64,000 nt of DNA. It comes from Alphaproteobacteria bacterium (GTDB taxonomy: Bacteria > Myxococcota_A > UBA796 > CAJQPC01). The first letter of the stretch is position 1. Every line of letters begins with the position of its first letter. The notes under the pieces were generated by a model. It was not told the origin of the DNA, ran no database searches, and was given only the letters and a program-made list of their open reading frames with translations. Positions 26,756 to 35,348 of this stretch are shown piece after piece. Location: the NCBI GenBank assembly GCA_020632795.1, contig JACKEV010000007.1, positions 682,001 through 746,000 on the forward strand, written 5' to 3'. Both the position numbers and the translations under genes were made by a program.

Positions 26756-27771
26756 CCCGCAACCCCCCCCAGCACCCGCAGGAAGTTCTCCCCGTAGACC
26801 TTGAGGATCTCCTCGGGCGTCCAGCCCGCGTCCAGCAGGGCCTGGGTGAGGTTGGGGAGCTTCTCGGCGGAGTCCAGGTCGCTGGGGTAGACCGCGAAGC
26901 CCTCCCAGTCGGTGCCCAGGGCGCAGTGGTCGACGCCCACGACGCGCTTGAGGTGGTCGAGGTGCTCCACCACCCGGCGGGCGCCGCCCCGGCCGATGAA
27001 GGGGGTGACGAAGATGACGCCGATGACGCCGCCGGTGTCCGCGATGGCCTTGAGCTGGGCGTCGTCGAGGCCTCGGGGCGAGGGCTGGACCCGGGTGCAG
27101 GCGGTGTGGGAGCAGATGACCGGAGCCGTGGAGCGCGCGCAGGCCTCCAACAGCCCCGCCCGGTTGGCGTGGGCGACGTCCACCAGGACGCCCAGTCGGT
27201 TCAGCTCGGCCACGAGGTCGCGGCCGTAGTCGGTCAGGCCCTCGTCCCGGCGGCGCCCGCTGCCCGCGCCCCAGCCGACCATCGGCCGGCAGGCCTCGTT
27301 GCGGGTGAAGTGGACCAGCCCGACGTACCCCAGGCCCCGGGCCTTGTAGCGCTCCAGGTCGTCGACCCGGCCCATGAGCCCGTGGGCGCCCTCCAGCCCG
27401 GCGAAGCAGGCGATCTTCCCGCGGGCGCGCGCGCTGCGGATGGCCTGGGGGGTGGTGGCCAGCTCGATGGCGTCGGCGTGGCGGCCGAGCTTGTCGTCCA
27501 GCCGGTCGAACAGCGCCTCGACGTGCCGCGCGCGCCAGGGCCCGGCGAAGGGGTTGGAGACCAGCCCCAGGGCGAGGCAGCCCAGGTTGCCCTGCTGCAG
27601 GCGCGGGATGTCGCAGTGCCCGAACAGCGCCGCCCCGGGCAGGGGGTTGGGCCGGTGCGCGCGGCCCCAGTCCCAGCCCAGCAGGCCTGAGGTCAGGAGC
27701 AGGTCGCAGTGCAGGTCCACGATCAGGGCGCGCCCGTGGATCGCGCGGGCCTCTTCCGAGATGCCGATCAC
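26752..27771 (-). CDS. Membrane dipeptidase (M19, renal dipeptidase family)
   Basis: The 339-residue enzyme has the M19 metal motif LHCDLL (His21, Asp23), a central EGAH glutamate, SHTACTRV and a late ALGTDWEGF segment. The family uses a binuclear zinc site to cleave dipeptides and some non-canonical substrates; in fungal thiol natural-product pathways a member trims a glutathione adduct. There is no signal peptide, so it is cytoplasmic. The GTG start overlaps the LuxC-like stop and has GGAG five bases upstream. It is the last gene of a four-gene coupled operon. Confidence 0.9.
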   Translation of the reverse strand: MIGISEEARAIHGRALIVDLHCDLLLTSGLLGWDWGRAHRPNPLPGAALFGHCDIPRLQQGNLGCLALGLVSNPFAGPWRARHVEALFDRLDDKLGRHADAIELATTPQAIRSARARGKIACFAGLEGAHGLMGRVDDLERYKARGLGYVGLVHFTRNEACRPMVGWGAGSGRRRDEGLTDYGRDLVAELNRLGVLVDVAHANRAGLLEACARSTAPVICSHTACTRVQPSPRGLDDAQLKAIADTGGVIGVIFVTPFIGRGGARRVVEHLDHLKRVVGVDHCALGTDWEGFAVYPSDLDSAEKLPNLTQALLDAGWTPEEILKVYGENFLRVLGGVAG

Positions 27772-28817
27772 GAGCGCTCCAGCGAGATCTGCCTGCAGAG
27801 GGCGTTGATGACGTCGACCCCGTCGTGGGGGCGGCCCAGGGGTGGGCGCTGCATGGTGCCCGGGGCGCAGATCCGGCAGAAGCCGAGGCTGGCGATGGAC
27901 CGCAGGGCGTCGAGGTCGGTGGCGCAGGTGGACAGGGGCCAGCCGCGCAGCACCTCGAGGTCGTCCAGGGTCTCGATGGGGTGGACCGGCAGCATGCGGG
28001 GCAGGGTGGCGGGCTCGGCGCGGTAGTCGGGCAACAGCGGCACCGCCCAGCCGTCGCCCTCCAGGCAATCCCCGAGGATGCGGGCGAGGCCGGTGCGGCG
28101 GCGCCAGGCCGGCCCGATGGAGGGGTGGACCGCGCCCCGGGGCACCCGGCGCTGCATGTGGGCCATCGCGTCGGCGAGGTTCTCGGCCAGGGCCCCGGCG
28201 TCCCCCAGGCAGAACACCGCCGCGGGGGACATGCAGCCGGCGCCGTCGTGCAGGGCGGCGTCGAGGGCCAGGGCCTCGGCCAGGGCGGCGTCGTGGCCCT
28301 GGACCACGGCCACGCTGGCGCGGTGGCCGTGCAGGGAGCGCGCCGTGGTGGGCGGGATGCGCCCGGCCAGCTCGGTCATCGCCCGGTCCGAGCCGAAGGC
28401 GAGCACCGCGTCGGCCTGCGCCAGCAAGCCCCAGGCCTGTTGGTGGGGGGCCTCGACCAGCTCGACGGGCAGGCCCTCGAACGCCTCGACCAGGGCGCGC
28501 AGGGGCGCCTCGGCCCCGGTGGGCGCCTTGAGCACCACCCGGCTGCCCAGCACCAGGAACTGGGCCACCCACTCCAGCGGGGCGGTGAACACGTTGGCCG
28601 CGCACCAGATGACCAGGGTCTTCGGGGGCATGCGGCGGCGGGTGGGGTGCGGCGGCAGCAGCGCGCGGGGGTCCAGCTCGCCCTGGAGCACCTCGAGGCA
28701 GGCCGCGCCCAGGGCCAGCCAGGCGCCCTCGGGGGAGAGCCCCGTGCCCCAGCCGGTGGGGTCGGACTCGGCGTAGCGGCGCACCGCCACATGGACCTGC
28801 TCGGGGGAGGGGATCAC
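27768..28817 (-). CDS. LuxC-like acyl-CoA/acyl-protein reductase
   Basis: The 349-residue aldehyde-dehydrogenase-fold protein has the LuxC catalytic cysteine in DGAGCMSP (Cys195), preceded by a cofactor-binding region VVLKAP..GAEAPL near 94-106. LuxC reduces an acyl group handed over from LuxE to an aldehyde with NADPH. There are no luxA or luxB genes here, so bioluminescence is not implied. It is coupled by GTGA overlaps to LuxE-like upstream and dipeptidase downstream. With the aminotransferase as first gene, a likely chemistry is acid to aldehyde to amine. Confidence 0.8.
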   Translation of the reverse strand: MIPSPEQVHVAVRRYAESDPTGWGTGLSPEGAWLALGAACLEVLQGELDPRALLPPHPTRRRMPPKTLVIWCAANVFTAPLEWVAQFLVLGSRVVLKAPTGAEAPLRALVEAFEGLPVELVEAPHQQAWGLLAQADAVLAFGSDRAMTELAGRIPPTTARSLHGHRASVAVVQGHDAALAEALALDAALHDGAGCMSPAAVFCLGDAGALAENLADAMAHMQRRVPRGAVHPSIGPAWRRRTGLARILGDCLEGDGWAVPLLPDYRAEPATLPRMLPVHPIETLDDLEVLRGWPLSTCATDLDALRSIASLGFCRICAPGTMQRPPLGRPHDGVDVINALCRQISLERS

Positions 28818-29776
28818 GACCGCCCCCAGGACTCTTCGACGGTCAGGGAGCAGCCCCGAGCCCCGGCGCCCTCCAGCCGGCCGTGCAGGTGGACCCGCCC
28901 CTCGCGCACGACGCCGATGTCCTCGGTCTCGATGGCCAGGCAGCTCCCCCAGTTGGCGAGATCCACGAAGCGCAGCAGCCCCGGACCCCGGACCGGCGCG
29001 CCGGTGAGGGGGTCGACGGTGTAGACGTGCAGCCATGGCGGGGGCAGGAAGCCGTCCCCCAGGTCCCAGAGCTGGGAGGACAGCTCGGTCATGCCGTACT
29101 CGCCCACCACGCGCACGCGGCCGCCCAGCCGCCGCAGGGCCTCGCGGATGAGCTGCTCGTGGTCCAGGGTGTGGCTGCGGCCCTTGAAGCCCCCGGTGAT
29201 CATCAGCACCGAGCCGGTGGGCAGCCGCGCGGTGCCCGGGGCCTCCAGCAGCTCGGCCAGGGCGAAGGCGGTGGTGGGCAGGAACAGGGGCGCGTCGTTC
29301 TCGGCGAGGATCGCCCAGGCGGCCTCGGTGTCCACCCCCTGCCCGGCGAAGAAGCACCACCGGGCCAGCGGCGCGAACAGCGCCACCATGTGCCCCAGCG
29401 AGGAGTCCGGGTGGGCCTGGGGGTCGGTGACCAGGGAGAGGGTGTTGTCGGTGGGGCAGTCGGGCAGCAGCGTGCGGAACCACAGCTCGGCGGACAGCTC
29501 GTAGACCTCGGGGTCGGGCATGGCGTGGACCCCGCGCCGCCCGGAGGTGGTGCCGCTGGTGCGGAAGACGGCGGTGGGCTCGGCGGCGGTGCGGAAGACG
29601 ATGTCCTTGAACAGGGAGACCGGCACGGAGGGGATCTCGTGCAGGGCCGCGGGCTGCGCCCCCGCCGCGAAGCGCCCGTAGGCCGGCACGTTCTCGCGCT
29701 GCCAGGCGTAGAGGTCGAGCGCGGTGGCCCGCAGGTCCCCGCCGTCGTGCAGGAAGGCCTCGATGCGACGCTTCAC
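28814..29776 (-). CDS. LuxE-like acyl-protein synthetase (adenylating)
   Basis: The 320-residue protein is a reduced ANL-type adenylate-forming enzyme. It has the P-loop FRTSGTTSGRRG at 71-82, ITGGFKGR near 193, and EYGMTELSSQ near 227, matching LuxE. LuxE activates a fatty acid as acyl-AMP and transfers it to its own Cys and then to LuxC. The ATG overlaps the aminotransferase stop (ATGA). In some myxobacterial pathways LuxE homologues activate aromatic acids, so the acyl substrate here is open. Confidence 0.8.
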   Translation of the reverse strand: MKRRIEAFLHDGGDLRATALDLYAWQRENVPAYGRFAAGAQPAALHEIPSVPVSLFKDIVFRTAAEPTAVFRTSGTTSGRRGVHAMPDPEVYELSAELWFRTLLPDCPTDNTLSLVTDPQAHPDSSLGHMVALFAPLARWCFFAGQGVDTEAAWAILAENDAPLFLPTTAFALAELLEAPGTARLPTGSVLMITGGFKGRSHTLDHEQLIREALRRLGGRVRVVGEYGMTELSSQLWDLGDGFLPPPWLHVYTVDPLTGAPVRGPGLLRFVDLANWGSCLAIETEDIGVVREGRVHLHGRLEGAGARGCSLTVEESWGRS

Positions 29777-31017
29777 AGGACCTCCCCGAGGGTGTCGAGG
29801 AAGGCGTCGAGCTGGGCGCGGGCGACGGTGAGGGGCGGGGAGAGCTGGAGCACCTCGGCGCCCTCGCCCGCGGGCAGGGTGATGAAGCCGCGTTCCAGCA
29901 GGCGGCGGCTGACCCCCAGGGCGTCAGGCAGCTCCAGCCCCAGCATCAGCCCGCGCCCGCGCACCGGGCCGAAGGCGGCCAGGCGCTCGGCGAGCCAGGC
30001 CCCCAGTTCGGCGCTGCGCTCGACCAGCGCCTCGTCCTCGATGACCTGGATGCAGGCGGCGGCCATCGCGCAGCCCACCGGGTTGCCCAGGAAGGTCTGG
30101 GTGTGCAGGGCCTCGCCCCGGCTGGCGCCCCAGGCCTCCATGACCTCGCGCCGGCCGACGCAGGCCGAGATGGGGAAGCCCGCCGCCATGCCCTTGCCCA
30201 GGCAGAGCAGGTCGGGCACGACGCCCTCGTGCTGGTGGGCGAACCAGCGCCCGGTGCGGCCGAAGCCCACGAAGACCTCGTCGAAGATGAGGACCGCGCC
30301 CGCCGCGTCGCAGGCCGCGCGCAGCCCGGCGAGCCAGCCCGGCGGCGGCACCCGCACCCCGCCCCGCCCCTGGATGGGCTCGACGAGGACCGCGCCGACG
30401 CCGTCCATCGGGCCGAGGTCCCCGCCGAAGGGCCGCCTTCGGACGTGGGGGCCGAGCTGGCCGGCGAAGGGGGCCTGGAAGGCGCCGGCCTTGTAGCCGG
30501 TGACCGCCAGCGCGCCGTAGCTCAGGCCGTGGTAGGCCCCGGTGAACGCCACCACCCCGTCGCGGCCCGAGGCGACCCGGGCGGTCTTGAGGGCGGCCTC
30601 GACCGCGTCGGAGCCGGAGGAGCCCAGGATCGCCTGGGGCAGCCCGGTGTGGCGGGCCAGGGCCTCCAGCAGGCGGATGCGGTTGGGGTCGGGGTAGACG
30701 TCGCCCATCGCGTGGGGCAGGACCCCGAGCTGGGCCTGGCCGGCGGCGACCACCCGGGGGTGGCGGTGGCCCACCGAGGCCACCCCGAAGCCGGCGACCA
30801 GGTCGACGAACACGTTGCCATCGGCATCACGGACGTTCGAACCGCGGGACTCGACCCACACGATGGGGTCGGTGTCGGCCACACCCAGGGCCTCGGCGCG
30901 GCGGGCGCGGCGGGCGGTGATCGCCGGGCACTCGTGGCGCGCGAGGCGGTCGACCCAGCCGCGCGAGGCCGGGCCGGGCACGGGGCCAGCGACCCGGGGC
31001 AGGTCCTCACCGGTCAT
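29773..31017 (-). CDS. Class III PLP aminotransferase
   Basis: The 414-residue fold-type I aminotransferase has the aspartate in LIFDEV (about 243-248), PLP lysine K275 in LCLGKGMAAGFP, and phosphate-site SSGSDAVEAALK near 133. Class III members include ornithine, GABA and acetylornithine transaminases, and amine transaminases acting on aldehydes. Its place before LuxE- and LuxC-like genes fits amination of the aldehyde they make. GGAG lies six bases before the ATG, and this is the operon's first gene. Confidence 0.9.
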   Translation of the reverse strand: MTGEDLPRVAGPVPGPASRGWVDRLARHECPAITARRARRAEALGVADTDPIVWVESRGSNVRDADGNVFVDLVAGFGVASVGHRHPRVVAAGQAQLGVLPHAMGDVYPDPNRIRLLEALARHTGLPQAILGSSGSDAVEAALKTARVASGRDGVVAFTGAYHGLSYGALAVTGYKAGAFQAPFAGQLGPHVRRRPFGGDLGPMDGVGAVLVEPIQGRGGVRVPPPGWLAGLRAACDAAGAVLIFDEVFVGFGRTGRWFAHQHEGVVPDLLCLGKGMAAGFPISACVGRREVMEAWGASRGEALHTQTFLGNPVGCAMAAACIQVIEDEALVERSAELGAWLAERLAAFGPVRGRGLMLGLELPDALGVSRRLLERGFITLPAGEGAEVLQLSPPLTVARAQLDAFLDTLGEVL

Positions 31018-31071
31018 CCGATTCTCCAGGTCCCCTCGCCTAACACGGGCCAGCCGTTTACACAGCCCGTG

Positions 31072-32463
31072 ATGCTGCTGCTGCTGCTGGCCTGCGCGGA
31101 CCCCTCCCCTCCGGCGGAGTTCTCCTCGGACCCGCTGACCCTGCGCCTGGTGAACCCCACCGAGGCCGACCCCTTCGAAGGGGTGGAGACCCTCCAGCTC
31201 GACCTGCTGGTGGGCGGGGCGGTGGTGGTCAGCGAGCGCTTCGCGGTGGACGAGGCGGTGACCTTGCCCGACGTCACCGAGTACGGGGCGGTGACCTTTG
31301 AGCTGCGCGGGCTCTCGGGGGAGGCGGTGGTCTCCTTCGGGCGCAGCCCGGTGATCGCGGTGGGGCCGTACCGGGCGATCGAGGCGCCGCTGGTCTTCCT
31401 GCCGGTGAACGAGGCTCTGCCCCTGACCGCCGAGCTGGCCTCGCCGCGGGCCTTCCACAGCACCGCCTCGCTGCCCGACGGGCGGGTGCTGCTGATCGGC
31501 GGGGAGAGCCTGGACGGCACCCGGGCGTTCAGCGACGTCGAGGTCTACGACCCGGCCACCGGCCTGTTCTCGCCGCTGGGGGCGTATCTTCCCGCCCCGG
31601 TGGCCGAGCCGGCGGTGGTCGAGGGGCCCGAGCAGACCCTGCTCATCACCGGGGGGGCCTCCCCGCAGGGCGCCACCCGCACCCCCTCGGCGGCCTTCGC
31701 CACCTTGGACCTCGTCTCCCTGGAGATCGCGGTGCAGGCCGAGATGGGGGCGGCGCGGGCGGGGCACTGCTTCGCCCTGTTCCGGCCGCGCTTCGGCCTG
31801 GCCCTGGGCGGCACCGAGGCCACCGACGCGGCGGACTACCTGCGCGCGGACGGCGGCGACTGGTCGTGGAGCGACTTCGTGTTCGAGGGGCTGGACCCCC
31901 AGGGCGTCACCGGCTGCGTGACCCTGCCCGACGGCCAGGTCTTCCTCCAGGGCAAGAGCGAGGGCTCCACCGGCGTCTTCGAGTACTCCGAGGAGACCGC
32001 CTCCGAGATCGACATCCGGGAGGCCGTCCAGCCGGTGGGCGGGGATCCCCTGGCCTTGAGCGGGGCGATGCTGGTGCCGCTGCCGGGGGGGGACGCCTGG
32101 ATCGGCGGGGGCCTGAACAACGACACCGGCCTGCCGTCGGTCGCCGCGCGGCGCTTCCTGGCGGAGAGCGCGACCCTGGTCAACACGGTGGACCCGGCCC
32201 TGCCCCGGATCAACGGGCGGTGGACGGCCTGGGACGACGGCTGGCTGGCCCTGGGCTGCGGCTCCCCGGACGGCAGCCGGGCGGGCTCCCAGACCGGGAT
32301 TGAGCTGCTGGACGTGGACGCCGGCCTGCGCGGGCCTGAGCTGGCGCTGGACCGGGCGCGCCCGGGGTGCAGCGTGGACGCGCTGCCGGACGGGAGCCTC
32401 TTGATCACCGGGGGGCTGGGGGAGGGGGCGGACGGGGCGATCGTGGTGCCCTACGGCTCTTGA
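31072..32463 (+). CDS. Kelch-repeat lipoprotein
   Basis: The 463-residue protein opens with a very short lipoprotein signal (Cys8 in LLACAD). After a beta domain, kelch-type blades appear (HSTASLPDGRVLLIGG near 125-140, with further LLITGG, GGG and GLGEG copies to the C terminus), suggesting a surface beta-propeller. Function is unknown; family members usually bind proteins or sugars. It starts 54 bp from the divergent aminotransferase operon and overlaps the convergent mpl gene by 13 bp. Confidence 0.7.
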   Translation: MLLLLLACADPSPPAEFSSDPLTLRLVNPTEADPFEGVETLQLDLLVGGAVVVSERFAVDEAVTLPDVTEYGAVTFELRGLSGEAVVSFGRSPVIAVGPYRAIEAPLVFLPVNEALPLTAELASPRAFHSTASLPDGRVLLIGGESLDGTRAFSDVEVYDPATGLFSPLGAYLPAPVAEPAVVEGPEQTLLITGGASPQGATRTPSAAFATLDLVSLEIAVQAEMGAARAGHCFALFRPRFGLALGGTEATDAADYLRADGGDWSWSDFVFEGLDPQGVTGCVTLPDGQVFLQGKSEGSTGVFEYSEETASEIDIREAVQPVGGDPLALSGAMLVPLPGGDAWIGGGLNNDTGLPSVAARRFLAESATLVNTVDPALPRINGRWTAWDDGWLALGCGSPDGSRAGSQTGIELLDVDAGLRGPELALDRARPGCSVDALPDGSLLITGGLGEGADGAIVVPYGS

Positions 32464-33902
32464 GGGACCTCGCCGAACCGCCGCTCCAGCGCCGCCTTGA
32501 GCTTGCCGTGCAGTCCCCCGAAGCCTCCGTTGCTGTAGACGGCGATCACGTCCCCCTCCATCGCGTCGGCCGCCACGGTGGCCACGATGTCGTCGACGTC
32601 CTCCATCGCGGCGGCCTCGAAGCCCCGGGCCCGCAGGTCGGCCGCGAGCTGTCGCGGGTCGAAGCGCTGCTCCGGCGGGATGCGGGTGTCGGGGGTCTCC
32701 TTGATGATGACCCGGTCGGCGTCGCCGAAGCAGTCGGGGTAGACGTCCTGGAAGACCTTGCGGCGGGAGGTGTTGGAGCGCGGCTCGAACACCACCCACA
32801 GCCGGCGGCCCCCGAAGCGCAGGCGCAGGGCCTCGGTGGTGACCTTGACGGCGGTGGGGTGGTGGGCGAAGTCGTCGATGAGGGCGACCCCGCCGGGCTC
32901 GGCGTACACGTCCTGGCGGCGGCGGATGCCCTGGAAGCTGGCGAAGCCCTTGGCGAGCTGCGCGGCGGTGACCCCCTGGTTCACCAGCGCGGCCACCGCG
33001 GCGACCTGGTTGTAGAGGTTGTGCTCCCCCACCAGCACGCTGGTGAAGGTGCCCACCTCGGCGCCGTCGCGGGTGACCGTGAAGGTCATCGTGCCCCGCT
33101 GGTGGTTCACCGAGACCACCTTGCCGTCCCAGTCCTGGCCCGGCCCGTAGCCCTGGACCGCGCAGGGGGCGTCGGCGCAGACCTCGCGCACGGCGGGGTG
33201 GTCCCAGCGGGCGATGATGAGGCCGTCCGCGGGCATGCCGTCCACCAGCATGCGGAAGCTGCGCTTCACGTGGTCGAGGTCCTCGTAGATGTCGGCGTGG
33301 TCGAACTCGACGGAGGTCAGGACCGCTGTGTTGGCCCGGTAGTGGATGAACTTGGGGGTCTTCTCGAAGAACGCGGTGTCGTACTCGTCCCCCTCGATGA
33401 CGAAGTGACTGCCCCCGCCGGCCCGCGCGGTGCGGTCCCAGCCCTTGACGATGCCCCCGACCAGGTAGCCGGGGTTCAGGCCCGCTGCGTCCGCCAGCCA
33501 GGCGGTGATCGCGGTGGTGGTCGTCTTGCCGTGAGTGCCGGCGATCACGACGCTGTGGGCGTCCTTGAGGAACAGCTCCCCCAGGATGTGGGGGAAGGAG
33601 CAGTAGTTGAGGTCCCGCTCCACCACCGCGACGGCCTCCTCGTAGACGGCGCGGATCACGTTGCCCACCACGACGAGATCCGGCCCGTAATCAAGGTTCT
33701 TCGCGACGAAGCCCTCGTTGATCGGGATACCCAGCGAGGCGAGGTAGTCGGACATCGGCGGGTAGACCCCGGTGTCCGAGCCGGTGATGGCGTAGCCGGC
33801 GTCCTTGAGCATGCCGGCGATGGCGCCCATCGCGGTGCCGCAGATGCCCATGATGTGGATCGTGCGCAGGGGGTCGGGGAGTCCTTGGGTGATCTGGGGC
33901 AT
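32451..33902 (-). CDS. mpl: Mpl, UDP-N-acetylmuramate:L-Ala-gamma-D-Glu-meso-DAP ligase
   Basis: A murein-recycling ligase that joins the released tripeptide to UDP-MurNAc. The 483-residue Mur ligase has a GICGTAMGAIAG nucleotide-binding start, P-loop AGTHGKTTTT (121-130), and the Mpl-specific SVEFDHADIYEDLDHVK block. A FAHHPTA histidine segment and an R-S-N-T-S substrate loop follow. Length and motifs fit Mpl rather than MurC. No strong ribosome site precedes the ATG. It implies meso-DAP-type, recycled peptidoglycan. Confidence 0.93.
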   Translation of the reverse strand: MPQITQGLPDPLRTIHIMGICGTAMGAIAGMLKDAGYAITGSDTGVYPPMSDYLASLGIPINEGFVAKNLDYGPDLVVVGNVIRAVYEEAVAVVERDLNYCSFPHILGELFLKDAHSVVIAGTHGKTTTTAITAWLADAAGLNPGYLVGGIVKGWDRTARAGGGSHFVIEGDEYDTAFFEKTPKFIHYRANTAVLTSVEFDHADIYEDLDHVKRSFRMLVDGMPADGLIIARWDHPAVREVCADAPCAVQGYGPGQDWDGKVVSVNHQRGTMTFTVTRDGAEVGTFTSVLVGEHNLYNQVAAVAALVNQGVTAAQLAKGFASFQGIRRRQDVYAEPGGVALIDDFAHHPTAVKVTTEALRLRFGGRRLWVVFEPRSNTSRRKVFQDVYPDCFGDADRVIIKETPDTRIPPEQRFDPRQLAADLRARGFEAAAMEDVDDIVATVAADAMEGDVIAVYSNGGFGGLHGKLKAALERRFGEVPQEP

Positions 33903-33911
33903 GGCGGGCGC

Positions 33912-34550
33912 TCAGGGGAGGAGGGAGGCGAGGGCCGCGCGGGTGGCGGCGGCGGTCGAGGCGGGGAGGAAGCGGAGCTGCTGGCGGAGGAGGGCCAGGG
34001 CGTCAGGGGTGTCGACGTCATACCAGAACGGCAGCAGTCGGTGGGGGATACCGCGCGCGCGGGCCCGCAGCACGGTCTCGGCGAGCACGGCCTCGGTGGA
34101 CCAGGGCACCCCCTCCAGCAGGGCCGGCCGGGGCGTGCGCCAGCCGATGAGCCAGTAGCCGCCGTCGAAGGCGGGGCCGAGCACGACCTCCTCCTCCAGG
34201 GCAGCGGCGCGGGACAGCAGCGCGGCGGGCAGGGTGGGCGCGTCCGTACCCAGGGCCAGCACGGGGCCCGGGGTGAGCGCCGCGGCCATGCGGGCCCCCA
34301 GGTCGCCCGGGACCTGGGGGATGACCGTGAGGCCCCGCGCCCGCAGGCCCTCCACCCAGGGGTGGTCCAGGTCCCCGGCCAGGGCCACGGTGACCTCCAG
34401 GCCCACCGCCGCGCAGAGGTCCAGGGTATCGGCGGCCATCGCGGCGTGCAGGGCCGCCGCGCCCTCGGCCCCCAGCGCCGGGATGAGGCGGGTCTTCACC
34501 CGGCCGGGCGCGGGGGGCTTGGTGAACACCACCACCCGCGCCGCGCTCAC
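33912..34550 (-). CDS. DUF2064/TIGR04282-type GT-A nucleotidyl/glycosyltransferase
   Basis: The 212-residue GT-A-fold protein starts with VVFTKPPAPGRVKTRL, the hallmark of TIGR04282 (DUF2064). The acidic metal site is GTDAP (about 116-120), with a GPAFDGGYWLIG block. Members are named for arsenosugar synthesis in some clusters but are broadly distributed, and the substrate is unknown. The GTG start overlaps the stop of the GT2 gene by four bases. This DUF2064 plus GT2 pairing is common in bacteria. Confidence 0.8.
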   Translation of the reverse strand: MSAARVVVFTKPPAPGRVKTRLIPALGAEGAAALHAAMAADTLDLCAAVGLEVTVALAGDLDHPWVEGLRARGLTVIPQVPGDLGARMAAALTPGPVLALGTDAPTLPAALLSRAAALEEEVVLGPAFDGGYWLIGWRTPRPALLEGVPWSTEAVLAETVLRARARGIPHRLLPFWYDVDTPDALALLRQQLRFLPASTAAATRAALASLLP

Positions 34551-35224
34551 CGGTACCTCCAGCAGGCCCGCAGCATGCCCGTACCGGCCTTGATCGTGCC
34601 GCGCACGGTGCCGGAGATCTTGGAGTCCCCGGCCTGGCGGTCGCGGTAGGACACCGGGACCTCCAGGACCCGCAGGCCGGCGCGGGCGGCCTTCATCTGC
34701 ATCTCGACGTTCCAGCCGAAGGCCGGGTCCTGCATCTCCAGGCGCTCCAGCGCCGCCCAGCGCACGGCGCGGAAGGGCCCCATGTCCCGGTAGCGGTGCC
34801 CGGTGAAGGCGCGGATGCCCGCGGTCGCGACCCGGTTGCCCACCCGCTGGGGCCAGGTCAGGGCCCCGGGCTCGGCGCGGGTGCGGCGCTCGCCGAGGAC
34901 CATGTCGGCGGCGTCGGCCTGCAGGGGCGCGAGCAGAGAGGCCATCTCTGCGGGGTCGTCGGAGTGGTCGGCGTCCAGGATCACGACCACATCGGGCGGA
35001 TCGGCGCGCAGGTGTCCGAGACCGGCCAGGCAGGCGCTGCCGTAGCCCCGGGTCGGCTGGTGGACGACCTCGGCGCCGTGCGCGCGGGCCACCTCGGCGG
35101 TGCGGTCGGTGCTGCCGTTGTCCACCACCACCACCCGGCCGTCGTGGACCCGCGCGAGGTCCTGGAGCACCCCGGGCAGGGCCTGCTCTTCGTTCAGGGC
35201 GGGGATGAGGACAGCGACGCGCAA
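34547..35224 (-). CDS. Family 2 glycosyltransferase
   Basis: The 225-residue GT-A enzyme has the GT2 opening VLIPALNEE, VVDNGSTD near 35-42 and the DxD-type ILDADHSDDP (about 82-91), as in dolichyl-phosphate-mannose-synthase-like proteins. There are no membrane helices. It starts at TTG: GGAG lies 9-10 bases upstream and no ATG or GTG gives the conserved N terminus. It probably transfers a sugar from an NDP-sugar to a lipid or small molecule, together with its coupled partner. Confidence 0.85.
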   Translation of the reverse strand: MRVAVLIPALNEEQALPGVLQDLARVHDGRVVVVDNGSTDRTAEVARAHGAEVVHQPTRGYGSACLAGLGHLRADPPDVVVILDADHSDDPAEMASLLAPLQADAADMVLGERRTRAEPGALTWPQRVGNRVATAGIRAFTGHRYRDMGPFRAVRWAALERLEMQDPAFGWNVEMQMKAARAGLRVLEVPVSYRDRQAGDSKISGTVRGTIKAGTGMLRACWRYR

Positions 35225-35348
35225 GCGGGGGGTCTCCGGACCGGAAGGCGGTTAACCCAACCTGGCGGACGCCGCTGGTCGGGGAGGCTTGCACCTCGCC
35301 ATGCCCAGCGGCATCCTGGACTGGTACCCCGCCTCCGTGGTCACGACG

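Noticed and set aside
27768..31017. A complete luminescence (lux) operon
   Set aside because: Only LuxC- and LuxE-like genes are present. No luciferase luxA/luxB or luxD is found, and the partners are an aminotransferase and a dipeptidase.
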